Counted from the stretch's first letter, positions 16,802-26,670 are shown. The stretch is 64,000 nt of DNA from Bizionia paragorgiae (GCF_900107625.1 NZ_FNQK01000004.1:1-64000), one strand, 5' to 3'. Notes: generated from the sequence alone by a model not told the origin. Numbers and translations: made by a program.

Positions 16802-18355
16802 TTAGTCTTCTGGCGGAAATCCGTGAATCTCTTCAAAAACTTCATCAAAATTAGTACGTAGATACGCGTTTAGTTTTTTGCGGTAATCGTCTTTTAACCA
16901 CTCGACAAAATTAAAGGTACTTTTACTAATACATTTGGTATAACGCTGAATTCTGAAATCGATATCATCACCCAATAGTTTTGCTAATGCTAAAGCATCC
17001 CACAAATCCTCACTGTTTTCAATACAGATTTTAGCGTGATGCTGAATCGAACGTTCTAAAATCACTTTAGACGACTCTCCGTTTCTTATCGATGCGATAT
17101 AATTTTTCTTAATATCAAAATACACGTCTTCCGATTTTGCAAACTCTGCACGAACCGCTTCTGGCATTTCATACCTGAAGTTTTCTTCTAAATCTTCATC
17201 ACTTAAAATACCGTCTAAGTAGAAGTTTGGAGATCTAAAAATCTTTTGCCAATCTAAATCACTTCCCCAAGGACCAAAACGGTGTAAGTTGTTACCCAAA
17301 TCAATCACCGTAAATTTGGACTTGTTCTTTAAAATACGCGACCCACGACCAATCATCTGGTAGTACAATGTTAATGATTTTGTCGCTCTATTTAAAACAA
17401 TACAATCTACAGTCGGCTCATCGAAACCAGTAGTTAAAATACTTACCGAAGTTAAGATGGCATCAGGCGTTTCTTTAAACCATTTTAAGATGGCTTTACG
17501 CTCTTTTTTACTGTTATTATTATCTAAGTGCGCAATAGGATACCCCGCACGTCTAAACGTATCGTAAACGTGTAACGACGTGTTAATACCGTTATTAAAA
17601 ATTAAGGTTTTCTTACCTTTACAACGCTCTTCATACGCTTGAATAAGCTTGGTAAGCATGTCGGTATTCGTGTATAAATCTTCAGAAGATTTTACAGTAT
17701 AATCACCGTTTGCACCTACCACTAATGAGGTTAAACCTACATTGTATGAAAACACTTCTGCGCGTGCTAAAAACTCATTTTCAATTAACGACTGAATAGT
17801 TTCTCCTACAATTAATTCGTTGTAGTTATCCTTCATCGGTAGATTTATATTACTACTTAAAGGCGTTGCTGTAACTCCTAAAATAAAGGACTTTTCAAAA
17901 AACTTGAATAATTTTGTAAATGAGTTGTAGTGCGCCTCATCAATAATAACCAATCCGATATCCGAGATATCTAGTTTGTTATCTGTTAACCTGTTGTTTA
18001 AAGTCTCTACCATCGCTACGAAGCAATTGTAGTTCCCTTGATCTGATAAATCCGCTTTACTATCAATCACCTTATTGGTTACTCCAAACTCCGATAACAT
18101 ATTCGAGGTCTGTTTACACAACTCAATACGGTGGGTCATCACCAAAACTTGTTTCTTGTGATGCTTTAAATACTGTCTTACAATCTCAGAGAATATTACT
18201 GTTTTCCCACCACCAGTAGGCAGTTGGTAAAGCAGATGGTAATCTTCTGGTGCATCTTCAAAACATTTAAAAATTTTGTTTATAGCTCCCCTTTGGTAGC
18301 TATATAAATTCTTTCCTTCCGTGCGTTCTTCTAATTCTAAAGCTGTTACTGACAT
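16802..18355 (-). CDS. SF2 DEAD/DEAH-box helicase (type III restriction subunit-like)
   Basis: 517 residues. Motif I is PTGGGKT, motif II is DEAH, motif III is TAT and motif VI is QMIGRGSRILK, the pattern of SSL2/ResIII-like SF2 ATPases. A C-terminal helical region of about 130 residues has no recognised domain. There is no methylase or specificity gene nearby, so this is not an obvious restriction system. A stand-alone DNA or RNA remodelling helicase is the likely reading. It is transcribed divergently from the DUF1853 gene. Confidence 0.88.
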   Translation of the reverse strand: MSVTALELEERTEGKNLYSYQRGAINKIFKCFEDAPEDYHLLYQLPTGGGKTVIFSEIVRQYLKHHKKQVLVMTHRIELCKQTSNMLSEFGVTNKVIDSKADLSDQGNYNCFVAMVETLNNRLTDNKLDISDIGLVIIDEAHYNSFTKLFKFFEKSFILGVTATPLSSNINLPMKDNYNELIVGETIQSLIENEFLARAEVFSYNVGLTSLVVGANGDYTVKSSEDLYTNTDMLTKLIQAYEERCKGKKTLIFNNGINTSLHVYDTFRRAGYPIAHLDNNNSKKERKAILKWFKETPDAILTSVSILTTGFDEPTVDCIVLNRATKSLTLYYQMIGRGSRILKNKSKFTVIDLGNNLHRFGPWGSDLDWQKIFRSPNFYLDGILSDEDLEENFRYEMPEAVRAEFAKSEDVYFDIKKNYIASIRNGESSKVILERSIQHHAKICIENSEDLWDALALAKLLGDDIDFRIQRYTKCISKSTFNFVEWLKDDYRKKLNAYLRTNFDEVFEEIHGFPPED

Positions 18356-18381
18356 GTAGTTTATTCAAATTTTACAATGTG

Positions 18382-18389
18382 CAAAAATA
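18382..18389 (-). promoter_or_regulatory. Putative -7 element of the SF2 helicase gene
   Basis: On the minus strand this reads TATTTTTG, a TAnnTTTG match 26 bp before the start at 18355. Confidence 0.45.
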
Positions 18390-18417
18390 CAACGTTTTGT
18401 AGGCTTTTCACGATTAA

Positions 18418-18449
18418 TTGCCATAAAAATTTTAAAAAGTGTATTTTTG
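18418..18449 (+). promoter_or_regulatory. Promoter of the DUF1853 gene
   Basis: TTG at 18418-18420, a 21-bp spacer and TATTTTTG at 18442-18449 match the flavobacterial promoter pattern. The -7 element reaches nearly to the ATG at 18459, so the 5' UTR must be very short. It also covers the TTG at 18447, which speaks against that codon as the start. Confidence 0.6.
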
Positions 18450-18458
18450 ATTGCTACT

Positions 18459-19268
18459 ATGACAAACACTTCAGAGGAATACCAAAAACAATTCAGTGGG
18501 TTTTTCAATACCCCTCACCTATTTAATTCCCCCGTAAATGGCTTAGAGCCATACACTAAAAAACCTGAAAACAGCTTTCGATTTCATGCTGCTATAAATC
18601 CGAAAGTGAGACTAGGTCAGCGCGTAGAACGTTTTGTTACTGCCGAACTCTTACAACTTCCAAACTTATCTGTTTTAGTCGAAAATTGTCAGATTAAAAA
18701 TGAACTGCGTACCATTGGTGAGCTCGATTGTTTGTTTTTAGATCACGCCAAGCCTATTCATTTAGAAATTCAATTTAAATTTTATTTATACGACCCCAGC
18801 TTAGGGACTTCTGAAATCGACCATTGTATTGGTCCCATGCGTCGTGACACTTTAAACGAAAAATTAAACAAACTAAAAAACCACCAACTGCCCCTACTCT
18901 ACGCCCCCGAAACCAAGCCTCTACTCGACAGCCTAGAATTACAAGCAGAAGATATCACCCAAAAAATCTATTTTAAAGCACAATTATTTTTACCTCTAGG
19001 AGAATCTGTTACCCTAAAAACACTAAATCCCAATTGTGTTTACGGGTTTTATTTTCATTATGATGATTTAGAACAGTTTGAAGACTGTAAATTTTATTGT
19101 CCTAAAAAAACGGATTGGTTGCTGGATGTTTCTCCAGCAGTCCACTGGCAAACCTATTTGCAAATACTGCCTAAACTAATGACTTATAAAAGTGAAGGGT
19201 ATTCCCCTTTAATCTGGTTAAAAAAACCCAATGGCGAACTCTCCAAATGTTTCGTAGTGGCTTGGTAG
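18459..19268 (+). CDS. DUF1853 family protein (PD-(D/E)XK-like fold)
   Basis: 269 residues from the ATG at 18459. The block LGQRVERFVTAELL, a VLVENCQI strand, TIGELDCLFL and HLEIQFKFYL follow the DUF1853 pattern, in which GELD and the Glu/Lys strand resemble a PD-(D/E)XK core (here Glu-Leu-Asp, then Glu-x-x-x-Lys). Conserved DHCIGPMRRDTLNEKL and PLLYAPE segments follow. The family's function is unknown. It neighbours recQ, topB and two helicases, so a DNA-related role is conceivable. Confidence 0.85.
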   Translation: MTNTSEEYQKQFSGFFNTPHLFNSPVNGLEPYTKKPENSFRFHAAINPKVRLGQRVERFVTAELLQLPNLSVLVENCQIKNELRTIGELDCLFLDHAKPIHLEIQFKFYLYDPSLGTSEIDHCIGPMRRDTLNEKLNKLKNHQLPLLYAPETKPLLDSLELQAEDITQKIYFKAQLFLPLGESVTLKTLNPNCVYGFYFHYDDLEQFEDCKFYCPKKTDWLLDVSPAVHWQTYLQILPKLMTYKSEGYSPLIWLKKPNGELSKCFVVAW

Positions 19269-19365
19269 TTGAAAACTAATGCTATGGCATAACCTAAGAT
19301 TTAAGCGCTCTCAAGGGTTAAAAACTTAACTATTCTTCTTTACTTTGCAGTATTAATTTCTATCC

Positions 19366-21480
19366 ATGATTGACACTGAAATACAAAACCAATTACACAC
19401 GGCTCTAAAAACCTATTTCGGTTACGATAGTTTCCGTGGCCAACAACAGGACATTATAGAAAATGTATTACAAAAAAAAGATACATTGGTTATTATGCCT
19501 ACAGGTGGTGGTAAATCCATTTGTTTTCAGATTCCTGCTGTTGTTTTGGAGGGACTTACCTTAGTAATTTCACCCTTAATTGCTTTAATGAAAGATCAGG
19601 TCGATGGACTTAACGCCAACGGTATTAAAGCCGCTTTTTACAATAGCAGCCAGTCGGCAGAAGAACAACAAAACATTATAGAACAGGCAATCACCAAAGA
19701 AATAAAACTGCTTTATGTGGCACCAGAAAGTCTTTCAGGCTTAGAAAACTTGGTTAATGAAAAATATATTAGCTGTGTCGCTATCGACGAAGCCCACTGT
19801 ATTTCTAGTTGGGGCCACGATTTTAGACCCTCTTACCAACAATTGGGCTTCTTAAAAAAGCAACTCCCCAACACGCCTATTATTGCCCTAACGGCGACTG
19901 CCGATAAAGCCACCCGTCAAGATATTATCGAGCAGCTTGAAATACCACATGCCGATCAGTTTGTGGCGTCTTTCGACAGAAAAAACATTGAGTTGGAAGT
20001 CCGCCCTGCCGATGCTCGTGCAAAGCAAATTATAAATTTTATAAAAAAACACCCCGGACAATCGGGAATCGTGTATTGCCTGAGTAGAAAAAACACGGAG
20101 CAAATCGCTAAAAAATTAAACGATAATGGTATTAATACCGACTGTTACCATGCCGGATTGAGTTTTGAGGATAGAACGCGAGTTCAAGAAGATTTTATAT
20201 TCGATAAAACGCAAGTGGTATGCGCCACTGTAGCTTTTGGAATGGGAATTGACAAATCTAATGTCCGCTGGGTAATTCACCATAATATGCCTAAAAACAT
20301 CGAGGGCTATTATCAAGAAATCGGACGTTCTGGCCGTGATGGTTTAAAAGCAAAAGCCCTGTTGTTTCATAGCTATGCTGATGTGATCCAGCTAAGAAAA
20401 TTTGCTTCTGGAGCTTCTAATGAAGAAGTACAAATCGCTAAACTAGAGCGTATGAAGCAGTTTAGTGAAGCCACTACCTGCCGACGAAAAATTCTACTCA
20501 GCTATTTTGGAGAATTGCTAGCCGATAATTGTGGTAATTGTGACGTGTGTAAAAACCCTCCTAAATTTTTTGATGGGACCGTTATTGCACAAAAAATTCT
20601 ATCTACCATCACCCGAGTGCACCAACAAGAAGCCATAGGGACTCTAATCGATGTGCTTCGTGGGGCCAATAATGCTAATATATTAGACAAAGGCTTAAAC
20701 CGGATTAAAACCTTTGGTATCGGTAACGATATCTCTTGGAAAGATTGGCAACACTACATTATTCAGCTTATAAATCAGGGGATTTGTGAAATCGCTTTTC
20801 ATAAAAATAACGCCCTACAACTCACTGAATTTTCAAACAAAGTCCTATTTAAAGGCCTTAAAGTCTACTTAACGCATCCGGTTCATATTACCGAGCAGGT
20901 AAAAACTACGGTTGCATCGAAAAGAAAAACAGTAAATAGCAATAGTCTATTCGAGCGTCTAAGAAAATTACGTTACCGCATTTCGCTAGAGGAAAACCTT
21001 CCAGCGTATCTTATTTTTAATGATGCGACCTTAAAAGAGATGGAGCGCGTACGCCCTATGTCTGAAAGTGAGTTTTTGACTATTTCCGGTGTCGGACAGC
21101 GTAAAATGGAGGTTTATGGTGATGAGTTTATTGCTGAAATCCTAGATTTTATGGGCTCGAAAATTAAAAAGCCTAAAAAAACAGATACACATTTAGTGAC
21201 TTATGAACTGTACAAATCAGGTTTATCGATCGAGGAAATATCCGTGCAACGAAAATTAAAAGCACCAACAATCTACTCCCATATTGCTAAATTATATGCT
21301 GATGGCAAAGACATTAATATGTATGACTTCGTTTCAAAAAGTGATGTTGAAGCCGTTCATAAAGCTAAAATAGAATTAGAATCTCCAAGTACATTAAAAG
21401 AGTATTTTGAATATTTTAATGAGCAAATGGACTATTTTAAAATCCGTTTGGCTTTAAGTGTTGTGGATAAAGACGCGTAA
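19366..21480 (+). CDS. recQ: ATP-dependent DNA helicase RecQ
   Basis: 704 residues. Helicase core: FGYDSFRGQQQDII (motif 0), PTGGGKS, DEAHCISSWGHDFRP, ALTATA and QEIGRSGRDG. A zinc-binding/RQC region with four cysteines (CRRKIL to CGNCDVCKNPP) follows, then a winged helix, an HRDC domain (FERLRKLRYRI to MEVYGDEF) and a C-terminal helix-turn-helix region (SGLSIEEISVQRKL). RecQ unwinds 3'-5' at forks and recombination intermediates. topB lies 145 bp downstream on the same strand; RecQ and topoisomerase III are well-known partners in decatenation. Confidence 0.97.
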   Translation: MIDTEIQNQLHTALKTYFGYDSFRGQQQDIIENVLQKKDTLVIMPTGGGKSICFQIPAVVLEGLTLVISPLIALMKDQVDGLNANGIKAAFYNSSQSAEEQQNIIEQAITKEIKLLYVAPESLSGLENLVNEKYISCVAIDEAHCISSWGHDFRPSYQQLGFLKKQLPNTPIIALTATADKATRQDIIEQLEIPHADQFVASFDRKNIELEVRPADARAKQIINFIKKHPGQSGIVYCLSRKNTEQIAKKLNDNGINTDCYHAGLSFEDRTRVQEDFIFDKTQVVCATVAFGMGIDKSNVRWVIHHNMPKNIEGYYQEIGRSGRDGLKAKALLFHSYADVIQLRKFASGASNEEVQIAKLERMKQFSEATTCRRKILLSYFGELLADNCGNCDVCKNPPKFFDGTVIAQKILSTITRVHQQEAIGTLIDVLRGANNANILDKGLNRIKTFGIGNDISWKDWQHYIIQLINQGICEIAFHKNNALQLTEFSNKVLFKGLKVYLTHPVHITEQVKTTVASKRKTVNSNSLFERLRKLRYRISLEENLPAYLIFNDATLKEMERVRPMSESEFLTISGVGQRKMEVYGDEFIAEILDFMGSKIKKPKKTDTHLVTYELYKSGLSIEEISVQRKLKAPTIYSHIAKLYADGKDINMYDFVSKSDVEAVHKAKIELESPSTLKEYFEYFNEQMDYFKIRLALSVVDKDA

Positions 21481-21522
21481 AAAGTTGGGCATCGAAAAGG
21501 TAGCACCTTGCTAGTAACGTAT

Positions 21523-21551
21523 AGCGATTTAGGGCATAAATCCCTATCGTT
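21523..21551 (+). other. Imperfect hairpin between recQ and topB
   Basis: CGAT (21525-21528) and AGGG (21531-21534) pair with CCCT (21542-21545) and ATCG (21546-21549), with a 2-nt bulge. There is no T run, so it is not a clear terminator; it may be an mRNA stem between the two genes. Confidence 0.3.
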
Positions 21552-21625
21552 AATAACTCCTTGACTTTCCCTTTTAAAAAACCCTTAAAAACACTTACTT
21601 TGCGTCTTCAAAAACCAAGTATTAA

Positions 21626-23944
21626 GTGAAAGTTTGTATCGCCGAAAAACCGAGTGTAGCTCGAGAGATTGCTACTGTTTTAGGAGCTAACACCAAGCGT
21701 GATGGCTACTATGAAGGCAATGGCTATGCGGTAACCTATACTTTTGGACACTTATGCACCTTAAAGGAACCAAACGATTATAAACCACATTGGAAAAGTT
21801 GGGATTTAAACAACTTACCCATGCTACCGGAAAAATTCGAGACGAAAGTCACCAAGGATTCTGGTATTCAAAAACAATTTAAAATTGTAAAAGGCTTGTT
21901 TGATAAAGCCGATGTGGTGATAAACTGTGGGGATGCCGGGCAAGAAGGAGAATTAATACAACGTTGGGTATTAGATCAAGCGAAGTATAAAGGTGAAGTC
22001 CAACGTCTATGGATTTCCTCCTTAACCACCGAAGCGATTAAAGAGGGCTTTAACAACCTTCAACCGTCTTCCAAGTATGATAATTTATATTACGCCGGGT
22101 TTTCTCGTGCTATTGGTGATTGGTTATTAGGTATGAATGCCACCCGTTTGTACACTGTTAAACACGGGGGCTACAAACAAGTGTTATCTGTAGGGCGCGT
22201 GCAAACCCCAACCTTAGCGATGGTGGTAAACCGCTTTAAAGAGATTGAAAACTTTAAACCACAACCCTATTGGGAATTACAAACCTTATACCGAGAGACT
22301 TTATTTAGCTATGAAGAAGGCCGTTTTACTAATGTTGAAGAAGGGCAAGTCCTCGCGGATAAAGTAAAAGAACACGACTTTGAAATCGTTTCTATCAGCA
22401 AAAAAAACGGTAATGAATATGCACCTAAACTCTTTGATTTAACGGGTTTACAAGTGTATTGCAACACCAAATTCGGTTTTTCTGCCGATGAGACGCTTAA
22501 AATCGTTCAAAAATTATACGAGCAAAAAGTAGTAACCTACCCTAGAGTAGATACCACCTTTTTACCCAATGATGTGTACCCAAAAGTGGAAGGTATTTTA
22601 AGAAACATTACAAAATACAGTGACTTAACAGCACCTCTATTAGGTAAAAAAATCAAGAAATCTAAAAAGGTCTTTGATGATTCTAAAGTCACCGATCACC
22701 ATGCCATTATCCCTACTGGGGTACAAATTAATTTACAGTACAACCAACAACAGGTTTATGATATTATAACCCGACGTTTTATTGCTGTATTTTACGACGA
22801 TTGTAAAGTGGCAAACACAACAGTAATTGGTAAAGCCGATACCGTTAATTTTAAAACTACGGGAAAGGAAATCCTAAGTAAAGGATGGCGCGTTGTTTTT
22901 GAAACTGGCGATTCTAAAACCAAAGAACCCGGACTGTTACCGAGTTTTACTAAAGGTGAAAAAGGGCCACACGAGCCTTCATTCCTAGAGAAAGAAACTA
23001 AACCGCCAAAGCAATTTACCGAGGCCTCCTTATTACGGGCCATGGAAACAGCAGGAAAGCAGGTGGACGATGATGAACTTAGAGATTTAATGAAAGAAAA
23101 TGGTATTGGTAGACCTTCTACCCGTGCCAATATTATCGAAACACTCTTTAGACGCAAATACATAAAGCGTAATAAAAAACAAGTGTTACCTACGATTACC
23201 GGAATTCAGCTTATTGATATCATCCAAAATGATATGCTGAAATCAGCAGAACTTACCGGGCTGTGGGAAAAGCAATTAAAAGATATTGAAAAAGGAGACT
23301 ATAGCGCCGGTGCTTTTATAAAAAATATGAAGCAGATGGTAGACCGCCTTGTTTACGATGTGCGCAGTGAAACCGTAAAAGCTAATATCTCGTATACCAA
23401 TAATAAAACAGGGACTTCTTCTTCTAAGAAATCCTCTAAATCAAAAACTAAATCCGCTAAAAAGGCTGTTGTGGGTCATGCCTGTCCGAAATGCAAATCT
23501 GGACAATTAGTAAAAGGAAAAAGCGCTTATGGCTGTAATTTATACGGTAAGAGCTGTGATTTTGTATTGCCTTTTAGTTATGCTGAAAAGAAAATATCAT
23601 CCAACCAGTACTTAAGATTACTCACTAAAGGGTCGACAGTTAACCTTAAAGGATTTAAAATTGATGGTCATGCTGTGGAAGGCTTACTGCGATTTGATGA
23701 AGCGTTTAAATTAAAACTTGAACCCAAAAAAGGCACAGCTAAAGGTGCAACAAAAACAACTTCCGACGATATAGCTTGTCCGAAATGTAAAAAAGGCACC
23801 ATTATTAGAGGTAAAACCGCCTACGGGTGTAGTGCCTATAAAACAGGATGTGATTTTAGGTTTTCTTACGATGCCATTCGTGAAAAAGCCAACGGCCAGA
23901 CATTAACCAAAGACCTGGTTTATACTATATTAAATGGAGGGTAA
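21626..23944 (+). CDS. topB: DNA topoisomerase III
   Basis: 772 residues from a GTG start. Type IA topoisomerase: TOPRIM domain (CIAEKPSVAREIATVLGA, GDAGQEGELI), active-site Tyr305 in VTYPRVDT, the DHHAIIPTG strand, and ENGIGRPSTRANIIETL. The C-terminus has two zinc-ribbon-like repeats (CPKCKSGQL and CPKCKKGTI) separated by a short domain. It relaxes and decatenates single-stranded or underwound DNA, probably with RecQ upstream. The last 11 bp overlap the next gene, implying co-translation. Confidence 0.95.
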   Translation: MKVCIAEKPSVAREIATVLGANTKRDGYYEGNGYAVTYTFGHLCTLKEPNDYKPHWKSWDLNNLPMLPEKFETKVTKDSGIQKQFKIVKGLFDKADVVINCGDAGQEGELIQRWVLDQAKYKGEVQRLWISSLTTEAIKEGFNNLQPSSKYDNLYYAGFSRAIGDWLLGMNATRLYTVKHGGYKQVLSVGRVQTPTLAMVVNRFKEIENFKPQPYWELQTLYRETLFSYEEGRFTNVEEGQVLADKVKEHDFEIVSISKKNGNEYAPKLFDLTGLQVYCNTKFGFSADETLKIVQKLYEQKVVTYPRVDTTFLPNDVYPKVEGILRNITKYSDLTAPLLGKKIKKSKKVFDDSKVTDHHAIIPTGVQINLQYNQQQVYDIITRRFIAVFYDDCKVANTTVIGKADTVNFKTTGKEILSKGWRVVFETGDSKTKEPGLLPSFTKGEKGPHEPSFLEKETKPPKQFTEASLLRAMETAGKQVDDDELRDLMKENGIGRPSTRANIIETLFRRKYIKRNKKQVLPTITGIQLIDIIQNDMLKSAELTGLWEKQLKDIEKGDYSAGAFIKNMKQMVDRLVYDVRSETVKANISYTNNKTGTSSSKKSSKSKTKSAKKAVVGHACPKCKSGQLVKGKSAYGCNLYGKSCDFVLPFSYAEKKISSNQYLRLLTKGSTVNLKGFKIDGHAVEGLLRFDEAFKLKLEPKKGTAKGATKTTSDDIACPKCKKGTIIRGKTAYGCSAYKTGCDFRFSYDAIREKANGQTLTKDLVYTILNGG

Positions 23945-24521
23945 ACACTATCATTTTAAAATCTATAAACCCTATGGCATGCTTAGCCAGTTTGCTAGCA
24001 ACTCCACGCAACAAAAGCGTAAACGGTTTTTGGGGGAGCTCGATGACTTTCCGGAAAACACCATGCCTATTGGTCGCCTAGACGAAAAAAGTGAAGGCTT
24101 ACTCCTACTCACCACCGATGGTAAACTAAGTCATTTTATTAACAGCTCTGCGATAGAAAAAGAATACTACGCTTTGGTGGACGGCGCCATTTCAGAAGAA
24201 GACATCTTACAGTTATCACAAGGTGTAGAAATCGGATTTAGCGGTAAAAAATACCAAACCAAAGCCTGTAAAGTATTTAAATTAAAACAGGCTCCCAACC
24301 TACCGGAGCGTTCGAAAAAAATTCGTGATGATCGCCACGGACCAACAACTTGGATATCTATTACTTTAACTGAAGGAAAATTTAGACAAGTCAGGAAAAT
24401 GACCAGCGCAGTGGGCTGTCCCACCTTACGATTGGTTCGCGTTCGCGTGGGTAACATACACCTTAACACCATGGATATCGGTGCTGTAGAGCCCGTAAAC
24501 ATACCGCAAACTATCGACTAG
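23934..24521 (+). CDS. Pseudouridine synthase, RsuA/RluE family
   Basis: 195 residues without an S4 domain. The catalytic motif GRLDEKSEGLLLLT holds the conserved Asp; EKEYYALV and EGKFRQVRKM are also family motifs. The short form without S4 matches the RluE-like branch, which modifies U2457 of 23S rRNA in E. coli; the target here is inferred. It overlaps the topB 3' end by 11 bp. Confidence 0.88.
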   Translation: MEGKHYHFKIYKPYGMLSQFASNSTQQKRKRFLGELDDFPENTMPIGRLDEKSEGLLLLTTDGKLSHFINSSAIEKEYYALVDGAISEEDILQLSQGVEIGFSGKKYQTKACKVFKLKQAPNLPERSKKIRDDRHGPTTWISITLTEGKFRQVRKMTSAVGCPTLRLVRVRVGNIHLNTMDIGAVEPVNIPQTID

Positions 24522-24666
24522 TTTTATCTACCAATCTCTATTTTTCATTTTTAGGTTATCTCGGTAAAATCATGCGACTCTACTTTTGTTTTAACTAATA
24601 TTTAAGTGATTATACACCGTAGTCTCTCTAAATCTGAGTATTTTTACATTTAAAAGAACAACATAA

Positions 24667-26043
24667 ATGAAAGAAACACTAGCCACTTTTTTTTACGATT
24701 ACTTTATAAAATTTAACATCCCCGAAACAGCAGCCTTATACCTCAATCTATTAACGATGATTACGGTACTATTAATTGTACTTTACGTTATAGACAGGGT
24801 AACGCGCCGCATTTTAATATCGGTATTCACGCGATTTTCAGGGACTACCAAAACCAATTTTGATGATATTTTATTAAGCCATAACGTGCCTAGAAATTTA
24901 GCGCATATTATACCTTTTGTTATTGCCATACGCTTTATACCTGTTGTTTTCTATCATTTTGAAGATGCCGAAGCCTTCTTTATTAAATCTTTATTGGTAC
25001 TCGGTATCATTATGGTATTATGGATTGTAAGAAGCCTGCTGCAATCCTTAAACAGTTACTTTAAAACCCTTCCAAAATTAAGAGATAAGCCTATTGACAG
25101 CTACATCCAAGTCTTTATGATATTTGCTTGGTTTACAGGGATTATTTTTTCGTTAGCGGTAATAAGCGGTATAGAAATATGGAATTTCTTAACGGGATTA
25201 GGGGCTATATCGGCAGTTATTCTTTTAATATTTAAGGATACTATACTAGGTTTTGTTGCCAGCATACAAGTGGCTATTAACGATATGGTACGCATTGGCG
25301 ATTGGATTACTTTTGACAAGTTTGAAGCCGATGGTGATGTTATAGAAATCACTTTAGCAACGGTGAAAGTTCAGAATTTTGACAAAACCATTACAACCAT
25401 TCCTACCTACGCCTTAATTTCGGAGTCGTTTAAAAACTGGCGTGGAATGACAAACTCTGGGGGAAGACGGATTAAACGACACCTACTTATAAAACAAAGT
25501 AGCATAAAATATTTAACCGATGCTGAAATTATAAAACTAAAAGAAATTCAGATTATTTCAGAGTATTTAACCAATCGTCAAGAGAAACTTAAAGAGTACA
25601 ACTCTAAAAATAACATTAATAAAGACCTCTTATTAAACGGTAGAAATTTAACAAACATTGGTGTCTTTAGAAAATACATTCAAACGTCGCTAGAGATGAA
25701 TCCTGCCTTAAACAAGGATATGATAGCGATGGCAAGACAGTTGCAACCAACGACCCAAGGAATTCCATTAGAAATTTATGCGTTTAGTAGTGACAAGCGT
25801 TGGAAAAACTACGAATATGTGATGTCTGATTTATTCGATCATATTTTAGCGGCAGTGCCTTATTTCGACTTAGAGCTATTTGAACTACCAAGTTCAACCA
25901 GCAGTAAATATATTACCACTAAAACAAAAGGACCGATTGACTCCTATGGAGAAAGAAAGGATAATGAAAAGGAAAGCTCTGAAAAGGAATCTACAGAAGA
26001 TAGTAAAACCGGATTAGATTATAATGATTTAAACCCCAAGTAG
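24667..26043 (+). CDS. MscS-family mechanosensitive channel (YbdG-like)
   Basis: 458 residues. Five or so hydrophobic helices precede the pore-lining and beta-domain signature FLTGLGAISAVILLIFKDTI, then IGDWI and TTIPTYALISESFKNW. The layout resembles E. coli YbdG/MscM. An acidic, serine/lysine-rich C-terminal tail of about 35 residues is extra. It sits in the inner membrane and releases solutes under hypo-osmotic stress. A terminator follows directly. Confidence 0.92.
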   Translation: MKETLATFFYDYFIKFNIPETAALYLNLLTMITVLLIVLYVIDRVTRRILISVFTRFSGTTKTNFDDILLSHNVPRNLAHIIPFVIAIRFIPVVFYHFEDAEAFFIKSLLVLGIIMVLWIVRSLLQSLNSYFKTLPKLRDKPIDSYIQVFMIFAWFTGIIFSLAVISGIEIWNFLTGLGAISAVILLIFKDTILGFVASIQVAINDMVRIGDWITFDKFEADGDVIEITLATVKVQNFDKTITTIPTYALISESFKNWRGMTNSGGRRIKRHLLIKQSSIKYLTDAEIIKLKEIQIISEYLTNRQEKLKEYNSKNNINKDLLLNGRNLTNIGVFRKYIQTSLEMNPALNKDMIAMARQLQPTTQGIPLEIYAFSSDKRWKNYEYVMSDLFDHILAAVPYFDLELFELPSSTSSKYITTKTKGPIDSYGERKDNEKESSEKESTEDSKTGLDYNDLNPK

Positions 26044-26062
26044 GGCTGACTAGTTTAGAACT

Positions 26063-26100
26063 AAAAAAGCCTCGATTTGAATAAAATCGAGGCTTTTTTA
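26063..26100. terminator. Bidirectional terminator between the MscS gene and the cold-shock gene
   Basis: AAAAAAGCCTCGATTT pairs with AAATCGAGGCTTTTTT around a 5-nt loop, a perfect 16-bp stem with A and T tails serving both convergent genes. Confidence 0.92.
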
Positions 26101-26116
26101 ATTTATAATTATACTG

Positions 26117-26575
26117 TTATATTTTCTTAACACGAACGGCATTTAAACCTTTCATTCCTTTTTCTAGTTCAAATTGAACTTTGTCATTTTCGGCAATCTC
26201 ATCGATTAAACCACTAACGTGACAAAAGTATTTTTCACTATCTAGTGCATCAATAATAAATCCGAAACCTTTAGAAGAGTCATAAAATGACACTTTTCCT
26301 TTGTGGATTGGATCTACTTCTTCTTCTTCTCCTTCTTCTTTTTTAGGGACTCCTAAAACAATGTTCTTTGCCTTTACCTTTACTTTGTCCTCTGGATTTG
26401 GTGGCGTATCCGTTAGGTTACCGTTAAAATCTACATAGGCCATAGGTATTCCTGAAGTTCCATTTTCAGCAGCTTCAGCTTTACGGGCTTCCATCTTCTT
26501 TCTTTTCTCTTCTCTCTTCTTGAGGCGTTTTTTTTCTTTTTCTAATTTGTTAAATGTCTGTTGCGACTTTGCCAT
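26117..26575 (-). CDS. Cold-shock-domain protein with charged N-terminal extension
   Basis: 152 residues. The first 35 or so are a lysine/arginine/glutamate-rich coiled-coil-like helix (KLEKEKKRLKKREEKRKKME). A proline-containing linker and an acidic patch (EEGEEEEVD) come next. A cold-shock domain then begins at about residue 92 (GKVSFYDSSKGFGFII, YFCHVSGL), carrying RNP1- and RNP2-like aromatic residues. CSDs bind single-stranded RNA or DNA. The long basic extension sets it apart from 65-75-residue CspA proteins. Confidence 0.92.
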   Translation of the reverse strand: MAKSQQTFNKLEKEKKRLKKREEKRKKMEARKAEAAENGTSGIPMAYVDFNGNLTDTPPNPEDKVKVKAKNIVLGVPKKEEGEEEEVDPIHKGKVSFYDSSKGFGFIIDALDSEKYFCHVSGLIDEIAENDKVQFELEKGMKGLNAVRVKKI

Positions 26576-26629
26576 TCTATTCTTTGGTAAATTGTTATTT
26601 TAAGTTAAAAATTGATAATCAATTATTTA

Positions 26630-26637
26630 CAAAAGTA
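26630..26637 (-). promoter_or_regulatory. Putative -7 element of the cold-shock gene
   Basis: On the minus strand TACTTTTG matches TAnnTTTG, 54 bp before the start codon. That leaves a 5' UTR of roughly 45 nt, compatible with the regulated leaders seen in cold-shock genes. Confidence 0.45.
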
Positions 26638-26670
26638 CGAATTTGTTACGTGAAAACGAAAAAAAATATT

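Noticed and set aside
16802-18355. Type III restriction-modification system
   Set aside because: Only a ResIII-like helicase is present. No methyltransferase or nuclease motif accompanies it.
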